Of a stretch of DNA of 64,000 nucleotides, positions 52,490 to 60,717 are shown piece after piece. The position numbers and the translations under genes are program-made. A model generated the notes under the pieces. The model saw only the letters and a list, made by a program, of their open reading frames with translations. It searched no databases and had not been told where the DNA came from. The DNA is from JAJEEA01 sp965243615 (lineage in GTDB: Bacteria > Acidobacteriota > Vicinamibacteria > Vicinamibacterales > UBA8438): contig CBDEVO010000003.1 of the NCBI GenBank assembly GCA_965243615.1, forward strand, positions 4,402,001-4,466,000, written 5' to 3'. Numbering within the stretch: the stretch's first letter is position 1; every line of letters starts with the position of its first letter.

Positions 52490-52828
52490 ATGCCGATGAA
52501 GAACCCGCCCCATCCGGGCCTGTCCGTGCGTCACGACTGCCTGGAGCCGCTCGGCCTGACCGTGACGCAGGCGGCCGGGATGCTCGGGGTCAGTCGGAAG
52601 CAGTTGTCCGATCTCGTGAACGGCCATGCGGGAATCTCGCCCGAGATGGCGATCCGTCTCGACAAGGCGTTCGGCGGCGGAGCGGGCACGTGGTACCGGC
52701 TGCAGGCGACCTACAATCTGGCGCAGGCGATGAAGAGGGCCGACAGCATCAAGGTCGAACGGCCAGCCGACGATCGGCACGCTACACTGTCCACGAGAGC
52801 GGAGCGACCCGGCGCACGTCACACCTGA
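52490..52828 (+). CDS. higA: HigA-type antitoxin (XRE family)
   Basis: 112 aa. A helix-turn-helix LTVTQAAGMLGVSRKQLSDLVNG lies at residues 23-45, followed by GISPEMAIRLDKAFGGGAGTWYRLQATYNLAQA, the HigA pattern. It neutralises HigB and represses the operon. The C-terminal ~25 residues are unusual, ending only 16 nt before the next gene. ATG at 52490. Confidence 0.92.
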   Translation: MPMKNPPHPGLSVRHDCLEPLGLTVTQAAGMLGVSRKQLSDLVNGHAGISPEMAIRLDKAFGGGAGTWYRLQATYNLAQAMKRADSIKVERPADDRHATLSTRAERPGARHT

Positions 52829-52844
52829 GACAGGAGAACGACCG

Positions 52845-55844
52845 ATGAGGCTCAGCGGCGCATGTTTCGCAATCTTCCTGATGCTCGCGGCGGCTCCCGC
52901 CGTCGCCCAGGACAGCGGCATCGCGGGGGCGGTCAACGACAATACCGGCGGCGTGCTGCCCGGCGTCACCGTCGAGGCGGCGAGCCCGGCCCTCATCGAG
53001 GGCTCCCGCGTCGCGGTCACCGATGCCCAGGGGCGCTACGCGTTCACGGCGCTGCGGCCCGGCCTGTACACCGTCACCTTCACCCTGACCGGGTTCACCA
53101 CGGTAATCCGCGAGGGCATCGAGCTCACCGCCGGGTTCACGGCCCCGGTCAACGTCGAGCTCGGCGTCGGCGCCCTCGAGGAGACGATCACGGTCTCCGG
53201 CCAGTCGCCGGTCATCGACGTCCAGAGCGTGCAGGAGCTGACCGTCGTCACCAACGACGTGCTGAACGCCCTGCCCATGAACAAGGACTGGGGCGCCATC
53301 GGGGCCCTGACCGTCGGCGTCGCCCCCGAGTCGCAGGACGTCGGCGGCGTCCGCGAGTCCTACATGCCGTACCTCGCCGCGCACGGCGGCGACACCCGTG
53401 ACGGCATGCGCCAGATGGACGGGCTGACGATGGGCAACCTGTCGTGCGGCTACTCGTGCACGACCCTGAACGCCAACGACGCTCAGACCCAGGAGCTCAC
53501 CTACGAGATCGGGGCGGTCTCGGCCGACGTGGCCATCGGCGGGGTCCGCGTGAACATCATCCCGAAGGAGGGCGGCAACTCGTTCAGCGGATCGACCTTC
53601 GGCAACTTCTCGAACAGCGGACTGCAGGGCGACAACCTCAGCCAGGGCCTGCTCGACGCCGGGCTGCAGACACCGGACGTCGTCAGCAGCATCTGGGACA
53701 CCAGCGTCGACCTCGGGGGGCCGATCGTCACGGACAAGCTGTGGTTCCACGGCGCGTACCGCAACTGGGGCCTCAAGCTGCTGCCGGCCAACACGTTCTA
53801 CGACACCGACCCAAACGACTACGTCTTCACGCCGGACCTGACGCGGCCGGGCGTCAACGAGCAGTACGACCAGAGCGCCAGCATCCGGCTCACGTGGCAG
53901 GCCACGCCTGGCAACAAGTTCGCCGTCTACTACAACGGGGCGCCGCGCCACCAGCCCTTCCAGGGCATCTCGAACCGCCGCACCCCCGAGGCGGCGCGCG
54001 ACCAGCGGAACCCCCTGAACTGGCACGGGACGACCACGTGGACGGGCACCGTCGGCAACCGCATCCTCCTCGAGGCGGGCATGGGCATCCAGATCCAGGA
54101 CGCGACCATCGACCCCCAGCCCGACGCCCCCCACCTCCACGCGGTGCGCGAGCTCACCACCGGCATCGACTTCCGCGGCATCGGCTTCAGCCGGCGGTGG
54201 AACGAGGTGCACCGGGCCTACAAGGCCGCGATGTCCTACGTCACGGGGTCGCACAGCATCAAGTTCGGCATGACCCTCGACGAGGGGACCTGGCGGCAGG
54301 GCACCGACATCATCGGGCCGACCGACAGCCTGCTGTTCACCCTGGGCGGCCAGCCGTTGCTGATCGCGGCCTTCGCCACCCCCTACAACGTGGAGGTCGA
54401 CCTGACCGCCGACCTCGGCCTCTACGTGCAGGACACCTGGACCATCGACCGCACCACCTTCAACCTCGGCCTGCGGTGGGACTACGTCCGGCAGGACATC
54501 CCCGCCCAGGACACGTCGCGCTTCGTCGACACGCCCTCGGGCTCGGTGGGGCCGGGCACGTGGGCGCCGACGCGCCGCTGGGACGCCATCCCCAACGCCG
54601 CGAACTGGAAGGACCTGTCGCCGCGGATCGGCATCGCGCACGACGTGTTCGGCGACGGCCGGACCGCCATCAAGGGGTCGATCAGCCGCTACCTCCGCGT
54701 CGACACCATCGGGATGGCGGCGTCGCGCAACCCCGTCAACGCGTCGGTCACGAGCGCGACGCGGTTCTGGCAGGACGCGAACGGCGACTTCTTTCCCGAC
54801 GAGAACGAGCTGGGGCCGTATTCGAACGCGAACTTCGGCCAAAGCGTGCTGACCAACGTCTTTGCCTCCGACGTCTACTCGGGGTTCGGGACCCGGCGCA
54901 ACAACTGGGAGTACTCGCTCGGCATCGAGCAGGAGATCCTGCCCCGCATGTCCCTCGACGTGTCGTACTGGCGCCGCGTGCAGGGCAACTTCTCGATCAC
55001 CGACAACACGCTGGTGGGCCCCGGCGACTTCGACCCCTACTGCGTGATCGCGCCGAGCGACCAGAGGCTGCCGAACGGGGGCGGCTACGAGGTCTGCGGC
55101 CTCTACGACGTCAACCCCGCCAGCTTCGGCCAGGTGCAGAACGACATCGTGCCGGCCGAGCCGAACGGCTACACGATGGAGCAGGTGTTCGACGGGCTGG
55201 ACGTCGTCGTCAACTCGCGCATCAGCGGCGACCTCTTCGTCTACGGCGGGGTCGGCCTCGGCCGCTCGCGCTTCAACGACTGCGACGCCCGTCCGGACAA
55301 CCCCGCGGCGGTGCCGACGCTGGCCCTGACCGCGGGCGGGGCGGGCACCGGCGGCGGTTGGGACAGCGAGGAAGCGGCCGGGATCATCCTGCCGAGAGGA
55401 CATCACTGCAGCATCGACCCGCCCTTCTTCCGGCCCGCCTGGAAGCTGAGCGGCGCCTATACGCTGCCGTGGTACGACGTGCAACTCTCGGGGTTCCTGC
55501 AGAACCTGCCGGGGGTGCCGATTCTCGCGACGTGGAACGCCCCGGCCAGCGCTATCGAGCCGTCGCTCGGCCGGCCGCTGGCCGGCGGGGCGCAGACCGC
55601 GGAGATCCACCTCATCCAGCCGGGGACGATGTTCGCCGACCGCCTCAACCAACTCGACATCCGCCTCTCGAAGCTCTTCCGCTTCGACGCCGACCGCGAG
55701 CTGCGGCTGATGCTCGACGCCTACAACATGCTCAACGACAACGCGCCGCTCGCCATCAACGACACCTACGGTCCGGCGTGGCAGGTGCCCGTGAACATCC
55801 TGCTGGCGCGGTTCGTCAAGTTCGGCGCGCAACTCACCTGGTAG
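52845..55844 (+). CDS. TonB-dependent receptor with carboxypeptidase-regulatory N-terminal domain (Oar-like)
   Basis: 999 aa. Signal peptide (21 aa), a carboxypeptidase-regulatory-like beta-sandwich (GIAGAVNDNTGGVLPGVTVEAAS...) at residues 23-105, a plug domain (ETITVSGQSPVIDVQS onward) and a C-terminal barrel ending FVKFGAQLTW with terminal Trp. Imports large ligands across the outer membrane with TonB energy. It has AGGAGA before the ATG and is 19 nt upstream of the truncated PQQ dehydrogenase gene, so uptake and oxidation were probably linked in one operon. Confidence 0.93.
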   Translation: MRLSGACFAIFLMLAAAPAVAQDSGIAGAVNDNTGGVLPGVTVEAASPALIEGSRVAVTDAQGRYAFTALRPGLYTVTFTLTGFTTVIREGIELTAGFTAPVNVELGVGALEETITVSGQSPVIDVQSVQELTVVTNDVLNALPMNKDWGAIGALTVGVAPESQDVGGVRESYMPYLAAHGGDTRDGMRQMDGLTMGNLSCGYSCTTLNANDAQTQELTYEIGAVSADVAIGGVRVNIIPKEGGNSFSGSTFGNFSNSGLQGDNLSQGLLDAGLQTPDVVSSIWDTSVDLGGPIVTDKLWFHGAYRNWGLKLLPANTFYDTDPNDYVFTPDLTRPGVNEQYDQSASIRLTWQATPGNKFAVYYNGAPRHQPFQGISNRRTPEAARDQRNPLNWHGTTTWTGTVGNRILLEAGMGIQIQDATIDPQPDAPHLHAVRELTTGIDFRGIGFSRRWNEVHRAYKAAMSYVTGSHSIKFGMTLDEGTWRQGTDIIGPTDSLLFTLGGQPLLIAAFATPYNVEVDLTADLGLYVQDTWTIDRTTFNLGLRWDYVRQDIPAQDTSRFVDTPSGSVGPGTWAPTRRWDAIPNAANWKDLSPRIGIAHDVFGDGRTAIKGSISRYLRVDTIGMAASRNPVNASVTSATRFWQDANGDFFPDENELGPYSNANFGQSVLTNVFASDVYSGFGTRRNNWEYSLGIEQEILPRMSLDVSYWRRVQGNFSITDNTLVGPGDFDPYCVIAPSDQRLPNGGGYEVCGLYDVNPASFGQVQNDIVPAEPNGYTMEQVFDGLDVVVNSRISGDLFVYGGVGLGRSRFNDCDARPDNPAAVPTLALTAGGAGTGGGWDSEEAAGIILPRGHHCSIDPPFFRPAWKLSGAYTLPWYDVQLSGFLQNLPGVPILATWNAPASAIEPSLGRPLAGGAQTAEIHLIQPGTMFADRLNQLDIRLSKLFRFDADRELRLMLDAYNMLNDNAPLAINDTYGPAWQVPVNILLARFVKFGAQLTW

Positions 55845-55863
55845 CCGGGAAGGAGCCCGCACG

Positions 55864-57141
55864 ATGCCTCAGCGCCGCCCCCTGCGAAACACGCTGTCCG
55901 CTGTCCTGACGGCGGGCGTCCTCCTCGCCGCCGCGGGGGCGGCGTCCGCCCAGCCGGACGACTTCATGCCGGTCACCGACGCCATGCTTCAGGACCCGGC
56001 CGACGGGGACTGGCTGATGTGGCGGCGCACGCTCGACGGCTGGGGCTACAGCCCCCTGGACCAGATCGACCGCGACAACGTGGCCGACCTGCGCCTCGTG
56101 TGGACCCGCGCCCTGAACGCGGGGAGCCAGCAGGGCACGCCCCTCGCCTACCGGGGCGTGCTCTACATGCCCAACCCCGGCGACGTCATCCAGGCCATCG
56201 ACGCGGCGACCGGCGACCTGATCTGGGAGCACCGGCGCGACCTGCCCGACGACTTGGCCGAGCACATGGGGGGGCTGGCCACCACCAAGCGGGCCATCGC
56301 GATCCACGGTCGCCTGCTCCTCGACACCACCGGCGACGACTACCTGATGGCCCTCGACGCCGTGACCGGCGAGATGGTCTGGGAGACGCAGGTCCTCGAC
56401 TACACGGAGAACCCGGCCCTCCAGACGGCGGGCCCCATCGTGGCCGGCGGCAAGGTCATCTCGGGCCGGAGCTGCCGCGCCACCGCCACCCCGGACGCCT
56501 GCGTCGTCACCGCCCACGACGCCCGCACCGGGGAGGAGCTGTGGCGGCGCCGCACCATCCCGGGCCCCGGTGAGCCCGGCGACGAGACGTGGGGCGACGT
56601 CCCGTTCGAGCGGCGAAAGCACGTCGGCACCTGGATGGTGCCGAGCTATGACCCCGAGCTGAACCTGATCTACATCGGCACATCGGTCACGTCGCCGGCG
56701 CCGAAGTTCATGCTGGGCGGCCCGGAGCTGGCGCACCTCTACCACAACTCGACGCTGGCGCTGGACGCCGACACCGGCGAGATCGTCTGGTACTACCAGC
56801 ACCTGAACGACGACTGGGACCTCGACCATCCCTTCGAGCGCCTGCTCGTCGACACCGCCGTCACTCCGGACCCCGACGCGGTCGCGTGGATCAACCCCCG
56901 CCTGCGGCCCAGCGAGGAGCGAAGGGTGATGACCGGCATCCCGGGCAAGACAGGCGTCGTCTACACGCTCGACCGCGAGACCGGCGAATTCCTCTGGGCC
57001 AACCCCACCGTCGCCCAGAACGTCATCACCCACATCGACGGCGCCACCGGCGACGTGACCGAGAACGCGGAGGTGATCTTCTCAGCCCTGGGCCAGGAGC
57101 TGCTGGCCTGTCCGAGCTGGGCCGGCGGCAAGGACTGGGAG
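55864..57141 (+). pseudogene. PQQ-dependent dehydrogenase, 3' part missing
   Basis: Signal peptide (about 29 aa), then good PQQ-dehydrogenase sequence: WRRTLDGWGYSPLDQI, YQHLNDDWDLDHPFERLLVD with WDLD as in alcohol/methanol dehydrogenases, GIPGKTGVVYTLDR and LLACPSWAGGKDWE. At 57141 the homology stops; the frame then runs on through unrelated, lower-GC repeat DNA and antisense to a coiled-coil gene until 57828. Missing are the last blades, about 150-200 residues. The enzyme is probably inactive. The break coincides with a presumed insertion boundary. Confidence 0.8.
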
Positions 57142-57207
57142 TCTGTACACGGATCCGCAGGAACCTCAGTGAATACCGAATTTATTGGTTATTTCGTCGA
57201 CGGAACA

Positions 57208-57271
57208 CGTCAGAAACCGTCAGAAACCGTCTCATTTCGTCAGAAACGGCTGGCAGTCTGGCTGGCAGTCC
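57208..57271. repeat. iteron-like array: 10-bp units and a 12-bp doublet
   Basis: CGTCAGAAAC occurs at 57208, 57218 and 57238, with the related CGTCTCATTT at 57228, so four units with 10-bp phase fill 57208-57247. Directly after, GGCTGGCAGTCT and GGCTGGCAGTCC are tandem 12-mers (57248-57271). The block 57142-57280 is visibly AT-richer than its surroundings. Ten-bp phasing puts the units on one face of the helix, as expected for cooperative protein binding. It sits between the break in the PQQ gene and the DUF1640-like gene. Confidence 0.75.
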
Positions 57272-57344
57272 AGAAGGGACCCGCGGCGCGGCATCTGGCC
57301 GTTTCGTGTGCCGCCACCACCTTCGGCCCGGCAAGAACCCACCC

Positions 57345-57740
57345 CTACCCGGTCGACCCGGCCAGGAACCGCAGGATGCCAACCGTCAGCGCCGCCGTCG
57401 CGAGCACGGTCCCGACCATCCAGCGGATGAGCCTGGTTTCGAGGCTCGCGATCTCGGTGCGGACACCGGCGATCTGGGTCGAGAGCCGCGTGTCCAGGTT
57501 CGCGATTTCGGTGCGGACCTCGGCGATCTGGATTCGCTGTTCGGAGCGCAGCTCCGCGATTTCGGCGCGTTGCTCCGCGATCTCGGATCTGACCTCAGCC
57601 AGACCGGCCTTGAACTGGTCAGATGTGACATGGTCGCCCCGCTCGGTAAACTCCCGCAGGGCGTCGGTGAGGGCGTCCGCTTGGGCGGGCGTGAAGTCGG
57701 CCGCGGTCAGCGATCGCGCAACTGCATGTGTGTCGAGCAT
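57345..57740 (-). CDS. DUF1640-like coiled-coil protein with C-terminal membrane helix
   Basis: 131 aa. The N-terminus LDTHAVARSLTAADFTPAQADALTDAL and the following heptad-rich coiled coil (SEIAEQRAEIAELRSEQRIQIAEVRTEI) match the CCDC90/DUF1640 pattern; residues ~107-125 are a transmembrane segment. Function in bacteria is not established. The coiled coil repeats about every 11 residues, also visible in the DNA. The ATG at 57740 has GGAGGAG. Downstream of the large ankyrin/PEGA gene by 63 nt on the same strand, though its own start signal suggests it may be independent cargo. Confidence 0.8.
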   Translation of the reverse strand: MLDTHAVARSLTAADFTPAQADALTDALREFTERGDHVTSDQFKAGLAEVRSEIAEQRAEIAELRSEQRIQIAEVRTEIANLDTRLSTQIAGVRTEIASLETRLIRWMVGTVLATAALTVGILRFLAGSTG

Positions 57741-57803
57741 TCGAAAGAACTCCTCCGGTCACTTGGCGTTGGGTTTGGAGACGCTGAGCCCGCCGCCGGA
57801 AAG

Positions 57804-60662
57804 TCACCTCAAGACGCTGGTTAGGTAGTTCATGAGCGCCACCTGGACGTCCAGAGACGCGTCGCAGCTCGGGCAGGCGAGCACGAACACGGGCCAATTG
57901 GGCTCACGCCGCAGGCGGGTCGCGTTGGGGTGCACGAAGTCGAAGTTGCGCCTTCGTATACCCCGCTCCTCGTCCGCCACGCTGGCGTTCAACCGGAACG
58001 CGAAGCCGTCGATCGACTGCACGACCTCCAGGTCGGTCACCCTGTCCGGGGTGACGGAGAATCCGTGTTCGGGATCCTCTCGCGAGCGAAACGCGATCTC
58101 GCTCCCGCTCAAGGTGATCGTGCCGCGGCAGAAGCCTTCTCGCAGCCCCACCCCGCCATGACGATGCTTGGCGGGCAACACGACCTGCTCGCCGAGCTCG
58201 AGCGCCCGCTCGAGGGGGTCGATGCTCTGATCGAACTGCCCGAGGTAGTACAGGGCCGTTCCGAGGAGGAGATGCACGGCACCGACATCGGGACGCAGCC
58301 GCCGCAGCCGACGCGCGGCCTCGGCGGCCTCCCGGTAGTCGCCGACGGCGAACTGATCCATGGCCGCCTGCAGAGGCTCCTCGATGGACACGCGCTCCAG
58401 AACGAAATCCAGCGTCGTGAGCTCGCCCGGACGAATCTCGACGTCGTTCTCGACCGTCCTGAACCCCTCCCGGCTCACCGTCACTCGATGCGAGCCGGCG
58501 GGGATTTCGAGGCCGCTCAGCGGAAGGCGATGGTCTCCTGCGTCCTCGATCCTCAGCCGCGCGTCGGCGACGTTCGCGGTCGCGGTCAGCCGGCCCGACA
58601 GAGCGGCCAGCGCCAGCTCCACGACCTCCGCCCGATCCGCGAAGACCTCCACCACGTTCGTCGCCGCGGCATGGCCCTCCTTCCGGGCGACCACGATGTG
58701 GCGTCCCGGCTGCACGTCGGAGAGCACGAGCAGTCCGGTGGCCCCGGTGGCGCCGACATCGGCCCCGTCCAGCTCGACGCGGCTCGCCGGCGCGGCCCGC
58801 ACCGTGAGTATGCCGCCGCCCGGTTCGGCGGCGGCATACTCAGGCCGGCCGCCACTGAGCTCGATCAGCTCGTCCGCCTCCTCCGCGTTCAGGTAGCCCG
58901 TCGCCGGAACGCCGCGCTCGCGCTGCCAGGCGCGAACGGCTTCACGCGTGCCGGGCCCGAACCGACCGTCCGCCGGACCCGGTTCGAAGCCCGCCGCCGA
59001 CAGCCCCCGCTGGATGCGCCGGCGAGCCGATCCGGCTAGGTTCAGCGCGTCTTCCTCCTCCGGCGAGCCGGCGACATCGGCGAGATTGAGCGCGTCTTCC
59101 TCCTCCGGCGAGCCGGCGACGTCGGCCGGGATCGACGCCGCGCCGTCCGGAGGCGTCGCAACCGGGCTGTCGGGGAGTTCGCCACGAACCGGCGGCGATG
59201 ACGCGTCGTCGTCGCCCAGGCTCACGAGGACGACGACGACTGCGATGACGGCGGCGACGGCGCCCATCCAGGGCCGGAGCCTCTTCGGTCGCCACCTGCC
59301 GATCGCCGGCAGCGGCGGCACGAAGACGCCGCGCCGTCGCCTTCCCGCCTGCCGAGCCGACGCCCGATGGACACCGGCCGGTCCGGTCATCGACGACGGC
59401 CTCTGGCCCGGCCACGGCGAGCCGGCGACCGGCTCGCCGCCGCCGGGTATCTCGCGGGCCGGCGGCTCGACGCCGCGCGCCGAGGGCTCCCGGCTGCCCG
59501 CGGCGGCCTCGTCGGCCGCGCGTAGCGCCGCGACGACATCGGACGGCCGCCGGAAAGCCCGCGCCAGATCGAGGGCGGTCGCGCCGTCGTGATTTCGCGC
59601 GCCGATGTCCGAGCCGGCCGCCAGGAGCGACTCGACGAGCTCGCGCCCGGCCTGCGCGGCCGCCAGGAGCAACGCCGTCCAACCGTCCCGGGTTCGCAGG
59701 CCGGGGTCGGCCCCGGCGGCCACGAGCGCGGTCGCGACGGCCTTCGGCCTGTCGTACCGAGCCGCCAGATGAAGGGGTGTCCAGCCGTCCCTGTTCTGCG
59801 CGTTGACGCCCGCCCCCGCCCCCCTCAGCGCGGCGACCGCCTCCACTGAGCCGTACCGCGCGGCAAGATGCAGGGGAGTCCACCCATCCTGCGTGCGCGC
59901 GTCGAGCTCCGTGCCGGCGTCCACGAGGGCCGTCACCGTCTCTGGATCCCAGCTCCCGGCCGCCGCGAAGTGCAGAGGCGTCCAGCCCTCGGGGTCTCGC
60001 GCGGCGGGATCGGCTCCCGCCGTCAGCCATTCGACGACCCAGCGGCGTCGGCGGTCCGAGTCGTCGTGATAGGACGCCTTGGCGTTCATCCGCTCGATGG
60101 CCTCACGCAACCGATCGAGGCCGCCGGAGGGCTGAGGATCCCGCGGCGGGTCGGAGCCCGCCGGCGGCGGGAGCTCCCCGGGAGCCGGGGACGTGCTGCT
60201 CGTCGCAGCGGCGGCCGCTTCCGAGCCCGCCAGCGGCGGGAACTCCCCGGCAGCCGGCGAGAGCAGGGTCCGCGTTTCCGGGTGGGTGGTCGCCGGCTCC
60301 TCGCCGCCCGCCTGTGCACTCGTCTGGACGAGGCCGCCGGAAGGCCGAGGATCTTGCGGTGGGTCGGAGCCCGCCGGCGGCGGGAGCTCCCCGGGGGCCG
60401 GGGAGAACGTGCTGCTCATCGGAGCGTCGGCCGTTTCCAAGCCCGCCGGCGGCGGGAGCTCTTCGAGAGCCGGGGAGAACAGGGTCCGGGTTTCCGGGTG
60501 GGTGGCCGCCGGCTCCTCGTCGCCCGCCTGCGCACTCGTCCGGACATGGAATGCGCCGCAGTCTTCTCCCGTCCTCCGCAGCTCCTCCAGCTCCTTCCGA
60601 ACCGTGGTCCAGTCCCGCCTCCGATCCCAGTCGGCGGCGTCCGTCCTCAGGTACTCAGGCAT
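57804..60662 (-). CDS. multidomain ankyrin/TM/peptidoglycan-binding/PEGA/TPR protein
   Basis: 952 aa. Domains in order: Pro-rich tail with a duplicated ~72-residue unit (42-184); five ankyrin repeats (200-380, DGWTPLHLAARY); Arg-rich patch then one TM helix (465-482); acidic 15-residue doublet (513-542); peptidoglycan-binding module (545-600, QRGLSAAGFEPGPADGRFGPGTREAVRAWQ); two PEGA domains (617-757); TPR pair (760-825); and a beta-rich C-terminus (830-952) with FCRGTITLSGSEIAF, perhaps PH-like. This puts ankyrins in the cytoplasm and cell-wall-binding parts outside. It starts 55 nt after the actin-fold ATPase gene and is probably its partner. The ATG at 60662 has no strong ribosome-binding site. 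Function unknown. Confidence 0.75.
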   Translation of the reverse strand: MPEYLRTDAADWDRRRDWTTVRKELEELRRTGEDCGAFHVRTSAQAGDEEPAATHPETRTLFSPALEELPPPAGLETADAPMSSTFSPAPGELPPPAGSDPPQDPRPSGGLVQTSAQAGGEEPATTHPETRTLLSPAAGEFPPLAGSEAAAAATSSTSPAPGELPPPAGSDPPRDPQPSGGLDRLREAIERMNAKASYHDDSDRRRRWVVEWLTAGADPAARDPEGWTPLHFAAAGSWDPETVTALVDAGTELDARTQDGWTPLHLAARYGSVEAVAALRGAGAGVNAQNRDGWTPLHLAARYDRPKAVATALVAAGADPGLRTRDGWTALLLAAAQAGRELVESLLAAGSDIGARNHDGATALDLARAFRRPSDVVAALRAADEAAAGSREPSARGVEPPAREIPGGGEPVAGSPWPGQRPSSMTGPAGVHRASARQAGRRRRGVFVPPLPAIGRWRPKRLRPWMGAVAAVIAVVVVLVSLGDDDASSPPVRGELPDSPVATPPDGAASIPADVAGSPEEEDALNLADVAGSPEEEDALNLAGSARRRIQRGLSAAGFEPGPADGRFGPGTREAVRAWQRERGVPATGYLNAEEADELIELSGGRPEYAAAEPGGGILTVRAAPASRVELDGADVGATGATGLLVLSDVQPGRHIVVARKEGHAAATNVVEVFADRAEVVELALAALSGRLTATANVADARLRIEDAGDHRLPLSGLEIPAGSHRVTVSREGFRTVENDVEIRPGELTTLDFVLERVSIEEPLQAAMDQFAVGDYREAAEAARRLRRLRPDVGAVHLLLGTALYYLGQFDQSIDPLERALELGEQVVLPAKHRHGGVGLREGFCRGTITLSGSEIAFRSREDPEHGFSVTPDRVTDLEVVQSIDGFAFRLNASVADEERGIRRRNFDFVHPNATRLRREPNWPVFVLACPSCDASLDVQVALMNYLTSVLR
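59037..59126. repeat. 45-bp tandem duplication inside the ankyrin/PEGA gene
   Basis: Two copies encode ADVAGSPEEEDALNL back to back in the linker between the TM helix and the peptidoglycan-binding module. The DNA copies are nearly identical, indicating recent duplication. Confidence 0.8.
60111..60539. repeat. ~215-bp tandem duplication in the N-terminal Pro-rich region
   Basis: Residues 42-113 and 114-184 of the ankyrin/PEGA protein are diverged copies, each running from TSAQAG.EEPA.THPETRTL through SPAPGELPPPAGSDPP to PSGGL. They differ by one codon in length. The unit behaves as an expandable cytoplasmic linker. Confidence 0.8.
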
Positions 60663-60717
60663 GGCTGTGTCACGTCCCGGTCCGGGGCGGCCCGGTGTGC
60701 CGCGCTTCCGACCGGCG

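Noticed and set aside
52782..55862. 1026-codon minus-strand open frame opposite the TonB-dependent receptor
   Set aside because: Antisense frame caused by high GC; low-complexity Val/Arg/Asp/Gly-rich product, no homology, while the plus-strand receptor is complete.
57142..57828. C-terminal continuation of the PQQ dehydrogenase frame
   Set aside because: The residues after 57141 come from the repeat block and the antisense of the coiled-coil gene, with no resemblance to PQQ enzymes.
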